Assembly (NCBI GenBank): GCA_964035775.1
Contig: OZ038314.1
Location: forward strand, 6,888,654-6,952,653
Direction: 5' to 3'
Origin: Osedax frankpressi
Lineage: Eukaryota; Annelida; Polychaeta; Sabellida; Siboglinidae
DNA length: 64,000 nt
Part shown: positions 23,855-31,692 of the stretch, in pieces
Position numbering within the stretch: the first letter of the stretch is position 1
How the letters are laid out: each line of letters starts with the position of its first letter
Made by a program: the position numbers and the translations under genes
The notes under the pieces: model-generated
What the model saw: only the letters and a program-made list of their open reading frames with translations
What the model was told of the DNA's origin: nothing
The model's database searches: none

Positions 23855-25865
23855 AAATAGTATTGTACATGTGGTTCATTATAAACTAAGCTCGGTTATT
23901 TACGTAGTGCGTTTGTCACTCTGGTAAAAATGCATTCCTTCATATGTAATCCCCAGCTCCTATTTCCTTTCATCCTCGCAGATGATTAAGAAGACAAAAG
24001 AGAACGACTACGATTACCAATTCAAGTTACCGGAAGTTAGCGATACAGCGACTGCGGAGAGCGGCAAGAGTGGTTACGAAACATCAAAAGCAGCAGTTGC
24101 CGCGTTGGTAAATTACTTTAGTTCAAATTAGCCATTACAATAGCTAGAGCATCAGATACGGTGTTATTATGTGAACTCTTCCTTATTACTACTGCGGCGA
24201 GGAGAAGTATGCCGTGGTTACATCTTGCAACATAGAATACAAGCAGTAACCTAATGATATATTATAGTATTCCTTAAGGTTTATTTAACTCAAATCGTAC
24301 TAACATAGCTAGCTATCCATAATACTAGACCATAATTCAAAATCTACACCTCCTTACACTAAGCTCCTTACAATATACAATCTTAATATTACCCTCAATA
24401 TATAACTCTAATACAAACCTAACACTACATTATTTGTATTTTATAATCTCCACACTTCTCAGGGAGAAACAAAAGTATATAGACAAGATGAATGCGGATC
24501 CGAAGCAACTGCTCGCAAATCGTGCAAAGAATAATGCCAATCCCACAGACTCGGAAGACGTCTGGACACTAAGTAATATAAGCGATTCATCCTCGAATGT
24601 CTCCGACGACGACTTGGGAAGTGGAGAACCTCTCCTACGTGTTGTCACCGATAGAAAAAGTAATCAGAAGACGACCGAGAAGCAGAATAAGAGGAGGAGT
24701 AGAGGGAGGAAGAATAAGAGGAAGAGGAGGAGTGGGGGGACTAAAGGAAGTATAGACTCGGATAGTAATCTTAATAATAACAACAATACCAATTGTATTG
24801 AACAATTCAGTGATATTGAACATGACCTTGCACGTGATCTTTATCACAACGAAGCAGACGTTAAAACCTCGCAATTCTCTGGGCGCAATAAGATAAGACA
24901 ACAGAAGAAGAAAAGATTTGCGAGACACGGTTATAAAAAAGAAATGGTGGAGTTTAAAGATATGTTCGACAAAGCCGACATGTTACGAAACAAAGGAAGT
25001 TAGTACTCAGTTACTAGTAATTAGTTGTATGTTAGTTTTATGTTTAATACTAATTAATCAATAGTTAGTAGTATGAGATTACTGAGTGAGTAGTAGTTCT
25101 ATTTGTGTGAATAATGGGTAACTTCTAGTACTCTGTGAGTTATTAGTGTATGAGTATTCTTTAGTTTTATATTTACTTGGTGAATTATAGATAGTTATAT
25201 GTGAGTACTTTTGAATGGTTATTACTTAATAAATAACATGACAATATTAGCAATAGTAAATAAATAAGTGATATATTAGTAGATACTTGTACATAAGTAT
25301 AAATATCATTTCGTAGTGTTTTGAGCATATCAAGTATTGAATTAGAAGTTCTATTTTAGTAGTTCATTGTTTACATTGCATATATGCATATGTATGCATT
25401 ATAATATAAACACTTCATGTGCAGGTATTGTGAATTGGAATGGTAAACTGTATACTGTAATGTACTATGTACAATATATAATGTAAAGTTTATTATGTAT
25501 ACTGCATTTGCCATAGTTTACGCAGAGATTATATAATACATGTTTTCCTAAGGATATTAATATGGTTACCTGGATCATAGATAATATAATATCCACATTT
25601 AATTTGTATACTGTACATACATATGGTATATCTTAATATAATACTACTATGCTCTCATATTATCTTCACTCATAAACTGTACTAACTAGCAATACAAGAT
25701 AAGTACTATAGAATATCGATATACAACAACTTATCAAATTTAGGTTCTTCTGAAAGCGAATTCGAAGATCTTCTAATAGAATTAAGTCTTTTAAGACATC
25801 TGAAACATTTAAATAAGTCCACAGAGGAGAGAATAGAATCGGCGACAAGTAAAGATACGCACTGA
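7398..25865 (+). CDS. DC-STAMP domain / SPE-42-Sneaky-DCST1/2 family sperm membrane protein, 25 exons
   Basis: Exons in my model: 7398-7528, 9165-9337, 9872-9989, 10324-10367 (weak), 10851-11021, 11361-11462, 11672-11774, 12342-12418, 14158-14223, 14498-14679, 14932-15032, 17501-17658, 17933-18097, 18524-18609, 19012-19117, 21200-21300, 21670-21809, 22309-22357, 22475-22559, 22682-22771, 23258-23409, 23982-24107, 24202-24245, 24463-24998, 25744-25865. All phases agree, giving 1,076 codons with the stop. Family hallmarks in order: a hydrophobic pair, KGRMLLLLY...N...SxxC, the FNYNxxxSRSL segment, the DNYFLDD...IDDRR block, a CIP motif, YALRTRHIICDYYYP, LYNSILKKRESF, then a C4C4 RING-like domain. 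Known members (C. elegans SPE-42/SPE-49, Drosophila Sneaky, vertebrate DCST1/2) act in sperm for fusion with, or membrane breakdown in, the egg. The same role here is inference. About 325 residues follow the RING, longer than I recall for relatives. Weakest joins: exon 4, the exon 20 donor, exon 23. No internal stop is forced, so it looks intact. Confidence 0.88.
7969..8019. repeat. (TA)n microsatellite
   Basis: About 25 TA repeats in the first intron of the DCST-like gene. Confidence 0.95.
8425..8450. repeat. perfect 26-bp palindrome
   Basis: ATTACAATGTAAT directly followed by its exact reverse complement ATTACATTGTAAT. No loop; it could extrude as a cruciform. In intron 1 of the DCST-like gene. 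Confidence 0.9.
9338..9871 (+). other. G-rich, C-poor intron with repeated TAGTGAG-like motifs
   Basis: Intron between exons 2 and 3. The stretch 9,421-9,480 has 21 G and 3 C. GTTAGTG, TAGTGAG and close variants recur roughly ten times between 9,338 and 9,725. The last 80 bases shift toward C and T. No open frame here is credible. Confidence 0.7.
10324..10367 (+). CDS. candidate 44-base exon 4 of the DCST-like gene
   Basis: A TTGCAG acceptor and a GTAAGT donor flank 44 bases that are open in the one frame that bridges exon 3 (phase 2) to exon 5 (phase 1). The family has residues at this point between the first membrane pair and the KGR motif. Against it, the stretch lies in C-rich, G-poor intronic DNA and its 14 residues are low in complexity and lack the RC motif I would expect in relatives. 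Confidence 0.4.
10381..10850 (+). other. C-rich, G-poor 3' half of an intron with CTAAC/TAACTTA motifs
   Basis: The stretch 10,741-10,800 has 15 C and 2 G. CTAAC, CTAACTTA and CTAATCT recur; these resemble branch-point sequences and are complementary to the GTTAG donors. It ends in a long pyrimidine-rich tract before the exon 5 acceptor at 10,850. Confidence 0.65.
10851..12418 (+). CDS. DCST-like gene, exons 5-8: KGR membrane segment and cysteine-rich loop
   Basis: Exon 5 opens KGRMLLLLYITALTLEHN, then NFQINYKELTSAYIC with an NST sequon at 198; this follows the family pattern of GR-LLL...N...L..S..C..N.T. Exon 6 is a lysine-rich amphipathic stretch ending EGLWKTV. Exon 7 has CDGYFSTKNSHC...C (Cys 258, 269, 280), matching the conserved cysteine cluster that follows the W-K motif in this family. 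Exon 8 adds Cys 292 and 302. The exon 7 acceptor is taken at TCCTAGAAG because using the TAG three bases earlier would create a stop at the junction. Donors GTTAGC, GTTAGT, GTTAGA and GTAAAT. Confidence 0.88.
11135..11172. repeat. (TA)n microsatellite
   Basis: Alternating TA in the intron between exons 5 and 6. Confidence 0.9.
12470..12600. repeat. AT microsatellite followed by a 15-bp tandem repeat
   Basis: An AT run to about 12,540 passes into four copies of CATATATTCATATGT up to about 12,598. The 15-mer probably arose from the AT run. Confidence 0.85.
12721..13047. repeat. 12-bp tandem repeat (TATTTAATTAAT)n
   Basis: Roughly 27 nearly perfect copies. The copies at both edges carry TTAGTTATTTAA (A to G), while the interior is uniform, as expected when the centre is homogenised by slippage or unequal exchange. 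Confidence 0.95.
13128..13607. repeat. 11-bp tandem repeat in two blocks (ACATGTATATT, then ACCTATATATT)
   Basis: About 18 uniform copies of ACATGTATATT to 13,326, then a more varied block of ACCTATATATT and variants to 13,607. Because 11 is not a multiple of 3, all three forward frames stay open, giving three 163-173 codon frames that are artefacts. Confidence 0.95.
13829..14006. repeat. degenerate 18-bp tandem repeat
   Basis: Alternating GTACTTATAATTAATATA and GAACTTATGCTTAATATA units, decaying to the right. Confidence 0.8.
14158..15032 (+). CDS. DCST-like gene, exons 9-11: FNYN/SRSL ectodomain and next membrane segment
   Basis: Exon 9 (VTRLICYIAKLVGNL...) is amphipathic. Exon 10 contains CKFTYIFNYNMNMSRSLKEM (about 345-364), which fits the family's F-x-F-N...S.SL.E signature in the extracellular domain, then a charged helix to NSRAYCENI. 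Exon 11 (DAYMEIKEKFAVFKKYGSL...) leads into a membrane segment at about 408-422. Exon 10 is ended at GTTATC (14,680) because this gives phase 0, which exon 11 requires. The frame beyond 15,032 enters a CA repeat and is intron. Confidence 0.87.
14393..14432. repeat. (TA)n microsatellite
   Basis: TA run with one G interruption, in the intron before exon 10. Confidence 0.9.
15040..15136. repeat. compound (AC)n(AT)n microsatellite
   Basis: About 30 AC repeats followed by about 17 AT repeats, just inside the intron after exon 11. It produces a HTHTHT...YIYIYI pseudo-frame. Confidence 0.95.
15137..17500 (+). other. long AT-rich intron of the DCST-like gene
   Basis: About 2.4 kb without credible exons. 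The only departures are a direct repeat at about 16,863-16,915 (GAGACGATC[C/T]GAAACGTT twice) and a slight fall in A+T from 17,405 onward as the next exon nears. Confidence 0.6.
17501..18097 (+). CDS. DCST-like gene, exons 12-13: DNYFLDD/IDDRR block and membrane pair
   Basis: Exon 12 reads YRINYFRKPHMDNYFLDD, then MIFEIDDRRKELG and EKKRYIYP, a close match to the most conserved block of the family (FDN.Y.T...ID..R...G...E..KYI.P). Exon 13 begins STDMTVSEYI and carries strongly hydrophobic stretches at about 485-522 (WVFNVVSWYVIFLMAIDIAF, then YFLVLML). The exon 12 donor is placed at CCTT|GTTGGT because it restores the family's YI.PSS reading; the open frame beyond it is intron. Exon 13 ends at GTTAGT. 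These two exons alone identify the family. Confidence 0.92.
18524..21809 (+). CDS. DCST-like gene, exons 14-17: CIP motif, last membrane segment, YYYP and LYN motifs
   Basis: Exon 14 is short and charged. Exon 15 has FFDCIPNARSPSW, matching the C-P-P motif before the last membrane helix. Exon 16 continues with SFAYGTAFIEAYALRTRH and ICDYYYPKQKK, and exon 17 with IRIVWLYNSILKKRESF; relatives read Y.lR.R..I...YP...eRi.yLYn.il.kR.sF here. Exon 17 ends at a classic GTAAGT, exon 16 at GTCAGT, exon 15 at GTTTGT. The intron after exon 15 contains a 1.7-kb minisatellite. After the last membrane helix the rest should be cytoplasmic. Confidence 0.9.
19200..20945. repeat. 36-bp purine-rich minisatellite inside an intron
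   Basis: Unit of three related 12-mers: GATGATAAGAGA, GTTAATAAAAGT, GTTAATAAGAGT. The left 550 bases mix in a 35-bp version (GTGTTATAAG, one A missing); from about 19,750 the 36-bp form prevails. The sense strand is almost free of C. A 36-base period is a multiple of 3, which creates long open frames on both strands (403 and 324 codons); they are artefacts. Confidence 0.95.
21542..21586. repeat. three copies of ATTTGATGTTAACTN
   Basis: Three consecutive 15-bp units differing only in the last base, in the intron after exon 16. Confidence 0.9.
21848..21926. repeat. (CA)n-rich microsatellite
   Basis: Interrupted CA/CG repeat in the intron after exon 17. The antisense cysteine/valine-rich frame here is an artefact. 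Confidence 0.95.
22309..22771 (+). CDS. DCST-like gene, exons 18-20: C4C4 RING-like domain
   Basis: WPWIERIAKRLGFTQS is followed by eight cysteines in RING-like spacing: C694-x2-C697, C713-x4-C718, C723-x2-C726, C734-x2-C737 (CMMC, CANFDC, CKDC, CIYC), plus an extra Cys701. Relatives end in a similar C4C4 finger (human DCST1 is described as an E3 ubiquitin ligase; in SPE-42 this region is important for function). All eight metal-ligand positions are present. Donors GTTAGA and GTTAGA. The exon 20 donor is uncertain: GTTAGT at 22,782 is the better splice site but gives phase 2, whereas GTGACG at 22,772 gives the phase 1 needed by exon 21. Confidence 0.88.
23258..25865 (+). CDS. DCST-like gene, exons 21-25: long charged cytoplasmic tail
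   Basis: About 325 residues follow the RING. Exon 21 is serine/threonine rich and ends VPKKLYQEYQSK. Exon 22 begins MIKKTKENDYDYQFKLPE. Exon 23 is a 44-base candidate (EKYAVVTSCNIEYK) chosen because its phase links exons 22 and 24. Exon 24 has an acidic serine-rich part (SNISDSSSNVSDDDLGSGE), a strongly basic run (KRRSRGRKNKRKRRSGG, a possible nuclear-localisation-like or membrane-binding patch), an asparagine run and a C-terminal basic helix. Exon 25 (SSESEFEDLLIELSLLRHL...) ends in TGA at 25,865. No known domain is recognised. Exons 22-25 could instead belong to a separate gene starting at the ATG of exon 22, but the matching phases favour one gene. Confidence 0.7.
23818..23852. repeat. (AT)n microsatellite
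   Basis: Alternating AT in the intron before exon 22. Confidence 0.9.
24999..25743 (+). other. last intron of the DCST-like gene, rich in GTTAGT-like motifs at its 5' end
   Basis: It starts GTTAGTACTC and within 200 bases has many further TTAGT/GTTAG/GAGTGAG elements. These could be decoy or auxiliary donor motifs. No exon is seen inside. Confidence 0.6.
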
Positions 25866-25973
25866 AAGAAGAAATGTGTGTACGTTGCAAGTTGTTGAGA
25901 AATTCAACCAATCAATTAAAATATGTTGTATTATTATATTATATTTAAAATTAGTTTAATTTATTATATTTTG

Positions 25974-25979
25974 AATAAA
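25974..25979 (+). terminator. probable poly(A) signal of the DCST-like gene
   Basis: AATAAA 109 bases after the stop codon. In DNA this AT-rich the motif is weak evidence. Confidence 0.4.
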
Positions 25980-26319
25980 TCTATCATTTATCTATTATTT
26001 GTTTTTTTTAATGTGCATTTGAAATAAATACGAAAGGCTCTCTCTATATCTTGTAATATTAATACATATTTTTCTTTGAATTAGAATACTGGAGAATTAT
26101 AAATAAGCTTTTTTAAAGGAAATTATCTTAAGACATGTTTTCCCCTATAAGACACGATAACATCGAATATATTGACATGCATTCTAGTTTTACTCCTGCA
26201 CAGATTCTTACTCGTATTTTATTTATCGTATTGTATGTGTTAAAAAATTTTAGAATTACATTAAGCACATAACATACATGAGCTAAGTATTGAGGTTATG
26301 AATTCTTAAAGTTCTAACG

Positions 26320-26445
26320 TATGGCAAATCTATATCAAAATATACTCCAAATAGGATTGAAATAGTTGTTAGGTTATGCATTAATCTTTAAAGATTAATG
26401 GTTATCATTTGGAGTATATTTTGATATAAATTTGCTATACTTTTA
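26320..26445. repeat. foldback (inverted-repeat) element
   Basis: The left arm GTATGGCAAATCTATATC... (about 26,320-26,353) and the reverse complement of the right arm (about 26,407-26,441) match over about 34 bases with two differences, around a 50-base spacer that itself contains the palindrome ATTAATCTTTAAAGATTAAT. It could be a small non-autonomous DNA element (MITE) or a hairpin. No clear target-site duplication was found. Confidence 0.6.
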
Positions 26446-26560
26446 GTTTACATCTAGTTCTGATAAGTAACTCAGCTATGCATGTACAATTATAATATAT
26501 AACAATTCTATATAACGACGAATATGTAATCAAAATAATATAATTGTATAATAAACTCAC

Positions 26561-27057
26561 TCTTGAGAATTCGTACATATTCACTACATGATCAGTGACT
26601 TTCGAGTATAATGTATTGTAAGGTGACAGAACGCAAACCACTGGAAGTACACTAAATAAGACATCGACATCTTCGTCGAACTGCCATACTGCAGTTAGAA
26701 ATGTAAATAGTTACTCAATAGATTCAAACTAAAGTCCGACTGGTAATTAGACGAGGGTCTAATGAGTAATGTTTTATATTGGTAACTAGGTTGTCGTACG
26801 TATTCAAGTACAATAGTCGTGGGAACTCCTGTAAATAATCTATGATTCAAGTGATCAGATTCATGACAACATTTAATTTTCTCAGCTCATTATTGTAACT
26901 CGAAAATTTTTAGTTTAAAAGAATAAAATCTATTTCGACTTACCCTATTCTAAATTGGTCACGTTATTAATAATAAATCCTGTAACTCTTTCAATTGGTT
27001 TCCAATTAGTTGCAAAGCGACCATATCAGTTGTATTAAATCCTCTTTCAAATTTGTA
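26561..27057 (-). pseudogene. decayed three-exon gene fragment, unrecognised
   Basis: Read on the minus strand, three exon-like pieces join in phase. (1) 27,057-26,944: FERGFNTTDMVALQLIGNQL then KELQDLLLIT, ending before GTAAGT with phase 0; it carries two in-frame stops near its end (TGA and TAG), each one C-to-T change from CGA or CAG. (2) 26,828-26,741: begins EFPRLLYLNTYDNLV after a TTATTTACAG acceptor. (3) 26,688-26,561: WQFDEDVDVLFSVLPVV then CVLSPYNTLYSK, ending at a GTGAGT donor. The residues are plainly protein-like. The amphipathic character recalls chemoreceptor loops, but I do not recognise the family. Nothing continues it to the left, where the foldback element and the end of the DCST-like gene lie, so it is probably truncated. 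Alternatively piece 1 ends at another donor and the gene is intact. Confidence 0.5.
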
Positions 27058-27304
27058 TCAGAATGCGAATTCGAAAATTCTAGGTTAACCAGGATCTTAG
27101 ATCTTGTGATCACATAATAAATGCTTTAACATTTAAGGTCACCAATCGACAATTTATAATTGATATGACCATTTGTTTATATTGAACTGGTTACTTGTTT
27201 GTTAGTTTACTTTTAAAAAACAATATTAGGTAATGTTTAGTTAATATTAATGTAAATATAGTTTTTTATCTATTTGGTAAATTTATAAGAATATTTAGCA
27301 ATAA

Positions 27305-27492
27305 ATATTATGTATAATATTATATCTTATGTATAATATTATATCTTATGTATAATATTATATATTATGCATAATATTATATCTTATATATAATATTATA
27401 CCTTATGTATAATATTATATCTTATGTATAATATTATATATTATGTATAATATTATATCTTATGTATAATATTATATATTGTGTATAATAGT
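27305..27492. repeat. 19-bp tandem repeat (TTATGTATAATATTATATC)
   Basis: About ten copies with small changes. Confidence 0.9.
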
Positions 27493-28374
27493 ATAACTAT
27501 TACTTAGATATATCTATTAATATGCCTATTATATATACTATCTACATTTTAAAACACTAATTGTTTATATAATGTATGTGATATATTGAATACAATGAAT
27601 GATATGCATTATAATATAAATAAAATAGGCAGTTGAGTTAGAAAATAATAATTTTATCATAGAATTAAATTTTTAAATGCATATTACAATTTTTAAATCA
27701 TATTTAGTAAATATGTTAAATACAAGTATAGTTGAAATATTATAATATTATAATTTACAATATAAGTAATAATTCATAATTAATTATAAACAATATTACA
27801 GAAATATTATGAGTGCATACTTCTTGTATTAAATATTACGTAACACGATGACATATTAAATTTATAATGCATTTTAATTGCATTTAATTTATAATAATAA
27901 TGTACTTATGAATCTCAACTTAAAATATATTACATAACTCAGGTGCGGGGTAATATTCCTGCATTTATCATTTTTCATTATTAAATAACATTAATAAACA
28001 TTAATAACAATAACCTTAATTACTACAGCTCAAATATTGCTCATTATATAATAATTAGTATTGTTTTAAATTATGATAATTTAATACTAATACTAACTTT
28101 ATATATACTTGAAATATAAATAATCCTACATTAATTTAATAATAGTTTATATATGTATATTATTGTGATTCGATAATATCTGATATATATTTATATAATT
28201 AAATACAAATCATTATTTACCACAAAAGCATTATCTGGTGTAAGCTTCAAAATGTGATTCGAGCATTCTGGATTTAAATTTAAATAGATTATAAATATAT
28301 TTCCAAGTAATACTGGTTCTACAATTAAATTATTTCAAACGGAAGAACCACGGTTTGGTAGAATTGTTATGCTG
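27493..28374. other. AT-rich intergenic DNA
   Basis: No exon-like dip in A+T and no credible frame on either strand. Confidence 0.5.
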
Positions 28375-28563
28375 TTAGTAATTCGATAAAATGTGGTCGT
28401 AGCATTTCTTTTTGCAATCAGCATGTAATCGGAAACATTTTCTCCATTTCAAGAATGATTTGGTGACTTCACCCATTGGTTGTACTGTACTATCATCCGA
28501 GCAGTTGCGTCGCTGTGATTTGCAACTCTTAACGCATTTCGAGAGGTTGCTAACTTCAACAGG
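28375..28563 (-). CDS. last exon of a small cysteine-rich protein
   Basis: On the minus strand a TTTTATTTACAG acceptor precedes 62 codons and a TAA. The reading starts PVEVSNLSKCVKSCKSQRRN and ends KKKCYDHILSNY. Six cysteines are spaced C-x3-C-x6-C-x21-C-x6-C-x3-C, a mirror-symmetric pattern. Paired CxxxC motifs suggest a disulfide-stabilised helical hairpin, and the product is rich in Lys/Arg; a secreted peptide (defence, venom-like or signalling) is likely. The 5' exon with a signal peptide was not found. One candidate at 31,938-31,879 (minus strand, CAG|GTAAAA donor) has the right phase but a poor signal sequence. A second open frame exists in this exon but lacks cysteine order. Family not recognised. 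Confidence 0.6.
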   Translation of the reverse strand, partial: PVEVSNLSKCVKSCKSQRRNCSDDSTVQPMGEVTKSFLKWRKCFRLHADCKKKCYDHILSNY

Positions 28564-29870
28564 CTGTAAATAAAATGAATTATATCAAAAATAATTAAAA
28601 TAAACGCCAAGTTTACAAATTATAAACTCTATAAATATATGATTCATTAGATAATCTAAAATGTTTGACTTCTTACCATTTTATAGATATGATAGTGTTT
28701 ACCCTATTTAAATTTCACAGCTTTGTATACATTATATATATATATGTATTTTTACTATGAATAAATGATGCATATATATCATTGATCACTAATATATATA
28801 ATATAATTATAAATTTATATTTCATATATTTATTTTAATGATTATATTTATATTTATAAATTTTCTATATTTTATTTATAATTAACACTTTAGTATTAGT
28901 ATTTTAATTATGCATACATAGTCAAATGAATACTATTTTAAGTCTTATTTTATAATATGTATCTTATTTAATATTATGTTTATATTACAAGTTTATATTA
29001 GATGAGTAATCTGTATTCCTAGGTCTAACTTTCACACTGTGTTAAACTAAAATATATATACATATCTAGTTTACGATATAATATTTTGTAAAATATATTG
29101 TAACATAATAACTGATTTTTTTAAATATAGCTAATTCGTATACGATTTTATAATCTTATCTATTTGTATCAAAGAAATAAAATAATTAGAATTACTAATA
29201 TAAACTTTATTATTAAATATATATTCTATTACTATTATAATCAAATTATCTTGTTATGTAATCCTAATACTACTTTGAATTTATAATAATTTTAAATTGT
29301 CATCCTTTAAGTAGAACTTCTGAGCTGGTCTCAAAATTCTCTCTTTATAGTCATAAATGGATCAACGGATAAACGATATAGAACATCTCTTAGTGTCATA
29401 GATTTACAATGTTCCTAGATGGTAAATGTAAACAAAAGCTGCGAGCGCGAGTTGAAGTAAAAGTCGTTTCTTTATAAATATTCCTATTTCGTGTAAAGAA
29501 AATAATAAAGAAAATTAATAATATTCCCAATACCAAGTATCAGTACACAAGTTAGTTTATATGACTTATATAATATATATATAATGTATATAATGTATAT
29601 AATTATATTCTATATACATAAAATGACTTATTTCTTACAAATTTATAATAAATAAATATAATACTATATATTAATGTATTTATTTATCATAATTATATAA
29701 TTATTAATAACTATATGCTATTATGTTTACATGCTATTTATTTATATATATAACAATTACATAATTAAGTATATTCAATTATAAATAGAAATATATATTT
29801 TAAAAATATTTATATATGCACTTTATATTACTATTAGATAAACAACTATTTTATTAATTTTATTTTCATA
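28564..29870. other. mostly AT-rich DNA with one lower-A+T island
   Basis: The island at about 29,310-29,480 includes GCTGCGAGCGCGAG, out of keeping with its surroundings. A possible plus-strand terminal exon (29,351-29,418, INGSTDKRYRTSLSVIDLQC, TAG) follows a CTCTCTTTATAG acceptor, and a minus-strand hydrophobic frame (LLLQLALAAFVYIYHL) lies at about 29,410-29,460. Neither can be tied to other exons. Confidence 0.3.
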
Positions 29871-29871
29871 G

Positions 29872-30024
29872 ATAATGTATACATGCCAAGAAAATACATT
29901 ATTAAGTGATAATGAAATGTCAAGAATATATATACACCACCAGCTAACAGAAACAATGCTTACTTTATGTATAATATTTGTAATAACATTATTTAACATA
30001 ATGATTAGTAATACTAAATTATAG
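29872..30024 (+). CDS. possible short exon or small membrane protein, 49 codons from ATG
   Basis: A TATTTTCATAG acceptor is followed by ATG at 29,875 and an open frame to TAG at 30,024. It begins MYTCQENTLLSDNEMSRIY and later has a hydrophobic stretch (MLTLCIIFVITLFNIMI) that could cross a membrane. In DNA this AT-rich, frames of this length occur by chance dozens of times in a window, so support is weak. Confidence 0.22.
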   Translation: MMYTCQENTLLSDNEMSRIYIHHQLTETMLTLCIIFVITLFNIMISNTKL

Positions 30025-30131
30025 TCTCAAAAATAGATAACCAACAATATCCGGAAATACATAATTAGCTTGTATAAATAAACTACAAAAGAAATTTTGT
30101 AATATTGCGTTAAATATATAATTATTTTGTC

Positions 30132-30183
30132 ATGAATATAGTTATTCTATGGATATTAATTTGGTGTTCGACTAGCACTGCTC
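30132..30183 (+). CDS. candidate signal-peptide exon
   Basis: ATG followed by MNIVILWILIWCSTSTA, a textbook signal sequence with a plausible cleavage after STSTA, ending in phase 1 at a GTTGAC donor of the GTT type used elsewhere here. The next exon is not identified; the cysteine-bearing exon at 32,111 has a different phase, so another exon would be needed between them. The opposite strand also has an acceptor (TTTTTTTATAG) and a short open frame here, so strand is uncertain. Confidence 0.33.
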
Positions 30184-30805
30184 GTTGACTATAAAAAAAT
30201 CAAATCAAAGGAAATAAAAATATCCGAATGAAGGTAATACTTTAATTTATATATTTAGTTTTCATATATTAAGGTTTCATGCCAATACATTATTACCAAT
30301 TAAGGAAACAATTTAATATCTTTATTGAAATAATGATATTATTAGCAATTGTTTATCATCTTTAGTTAGAGAGTTGTGGTAAAACACATTAATGGTCGTT
30401 TATATTGTTAATTTAATCATTCTAATATTTAATCCAAGATTATTAATTAAATATGTTGTTATATGTTATATTAGGTAAACTATAAAAATCCTTAATCTAA
30501 TAATCAAAGGGTGAAGGAACATCAATATATTTAAGGACTAAGATATTTTCTATGAAATTAGAAATAAGTTGAATACACTTTAATGTAAATGAATACATAA
30601 ATTTAATAATAATAATGTATTTATTTATTTAGATTTATTTATGAAGGGTTTAATATTAATATTAATATTAATACGGACTATTTGTATATAATATGTTATT
30701 CTTATTATTACTTTTAAAAATGTTAATTTTAATCTGATTTTATATATATTTTGTATTGTGATATGTGGATTTAATTTTATTTCAATAACACCTGAATAGA
30801 AAAAC

Positions 30806-30806
30806 T

Positions 30807-30890
<84 letters not shown>

Positions 30891-30892
30891 TG
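30806..30892. repeat. (TA)n microsatellite
   Basis: Long alternating AT run with two G interruptions. Confidence 0.95.
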
Positions 30893-31604
30893 TGTGTTTT
30901 TTAATAAAATAATGTGATCATTTTAATGGCATTTATCATTGAATATTCTATTTATAATTAATTCTGTTAATTCTGTTAATAATTAACTAACATTTGGAAA
31001 ATCCAAATATAAATAAGACATAGCAAACGATAATTCAAATGATATCAAGAAAATTAATAACATTCTAAACAATCTATAATTTAACGTCTGCATTTCTTAT
31101 AAATTATTAACTATATAATCTTACGCTAAAACATTGATATTTAAATAATGCAGGATACTTAAAGTATATTTATTTAGCACTTATTAGCTGGATGCATTAT
31201 AATCAGTAAACACAAAGACTATATATCCTATAATAGAGTTCATATTAATAATATAATGTATGCTTATATAGTTTGTATTTGTATTTGTGTGTGAATGTTC
31301 ATAAACAATTAACATATATTCATTTCAGTGGATAACTCGATGATGGCATTTTCAATAGGTTTTACTTTTTATTATAACACAGGAAATAAATATAATTTTA
31401 AAATAATTATAATTTGATATTTATTTAAAAAATAATGATAACCGAATGAATATAATTCGTCACAAGAAAATATTATTATTACGTAATAGTTGAAAACTAG
31501 GTTATAGATTAATAATACAATATATTTTATATATTATATATAATATATTATATTATATGTGAAATTATACAAATAAAAAATTTCTATAGAAACTGTATTA
31601 GTAT

Positions 31605-31607
31605 ACA

Positions 31608-31673
<66 letters not shown>

Positions 31674-31692
31674 GTGTGTGTATGTGTGTGTA
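31605..31692. repeat. (TA)n(TG)n microsatellite
   Basis: AT run passing into TGTGTG at the right end. Confidence 0.95.

Noticed and set aside
24635-24928. 97-codon minus-strand frame
   Set aside because: Antisense to exon 24, where purine-rich sense sequence keeps the complement open.
25666-25911. 81-codon minus-strand frame
   Set aside because: Antisense to the terminal exon 25; the sense frame completes the tail with matching phase.
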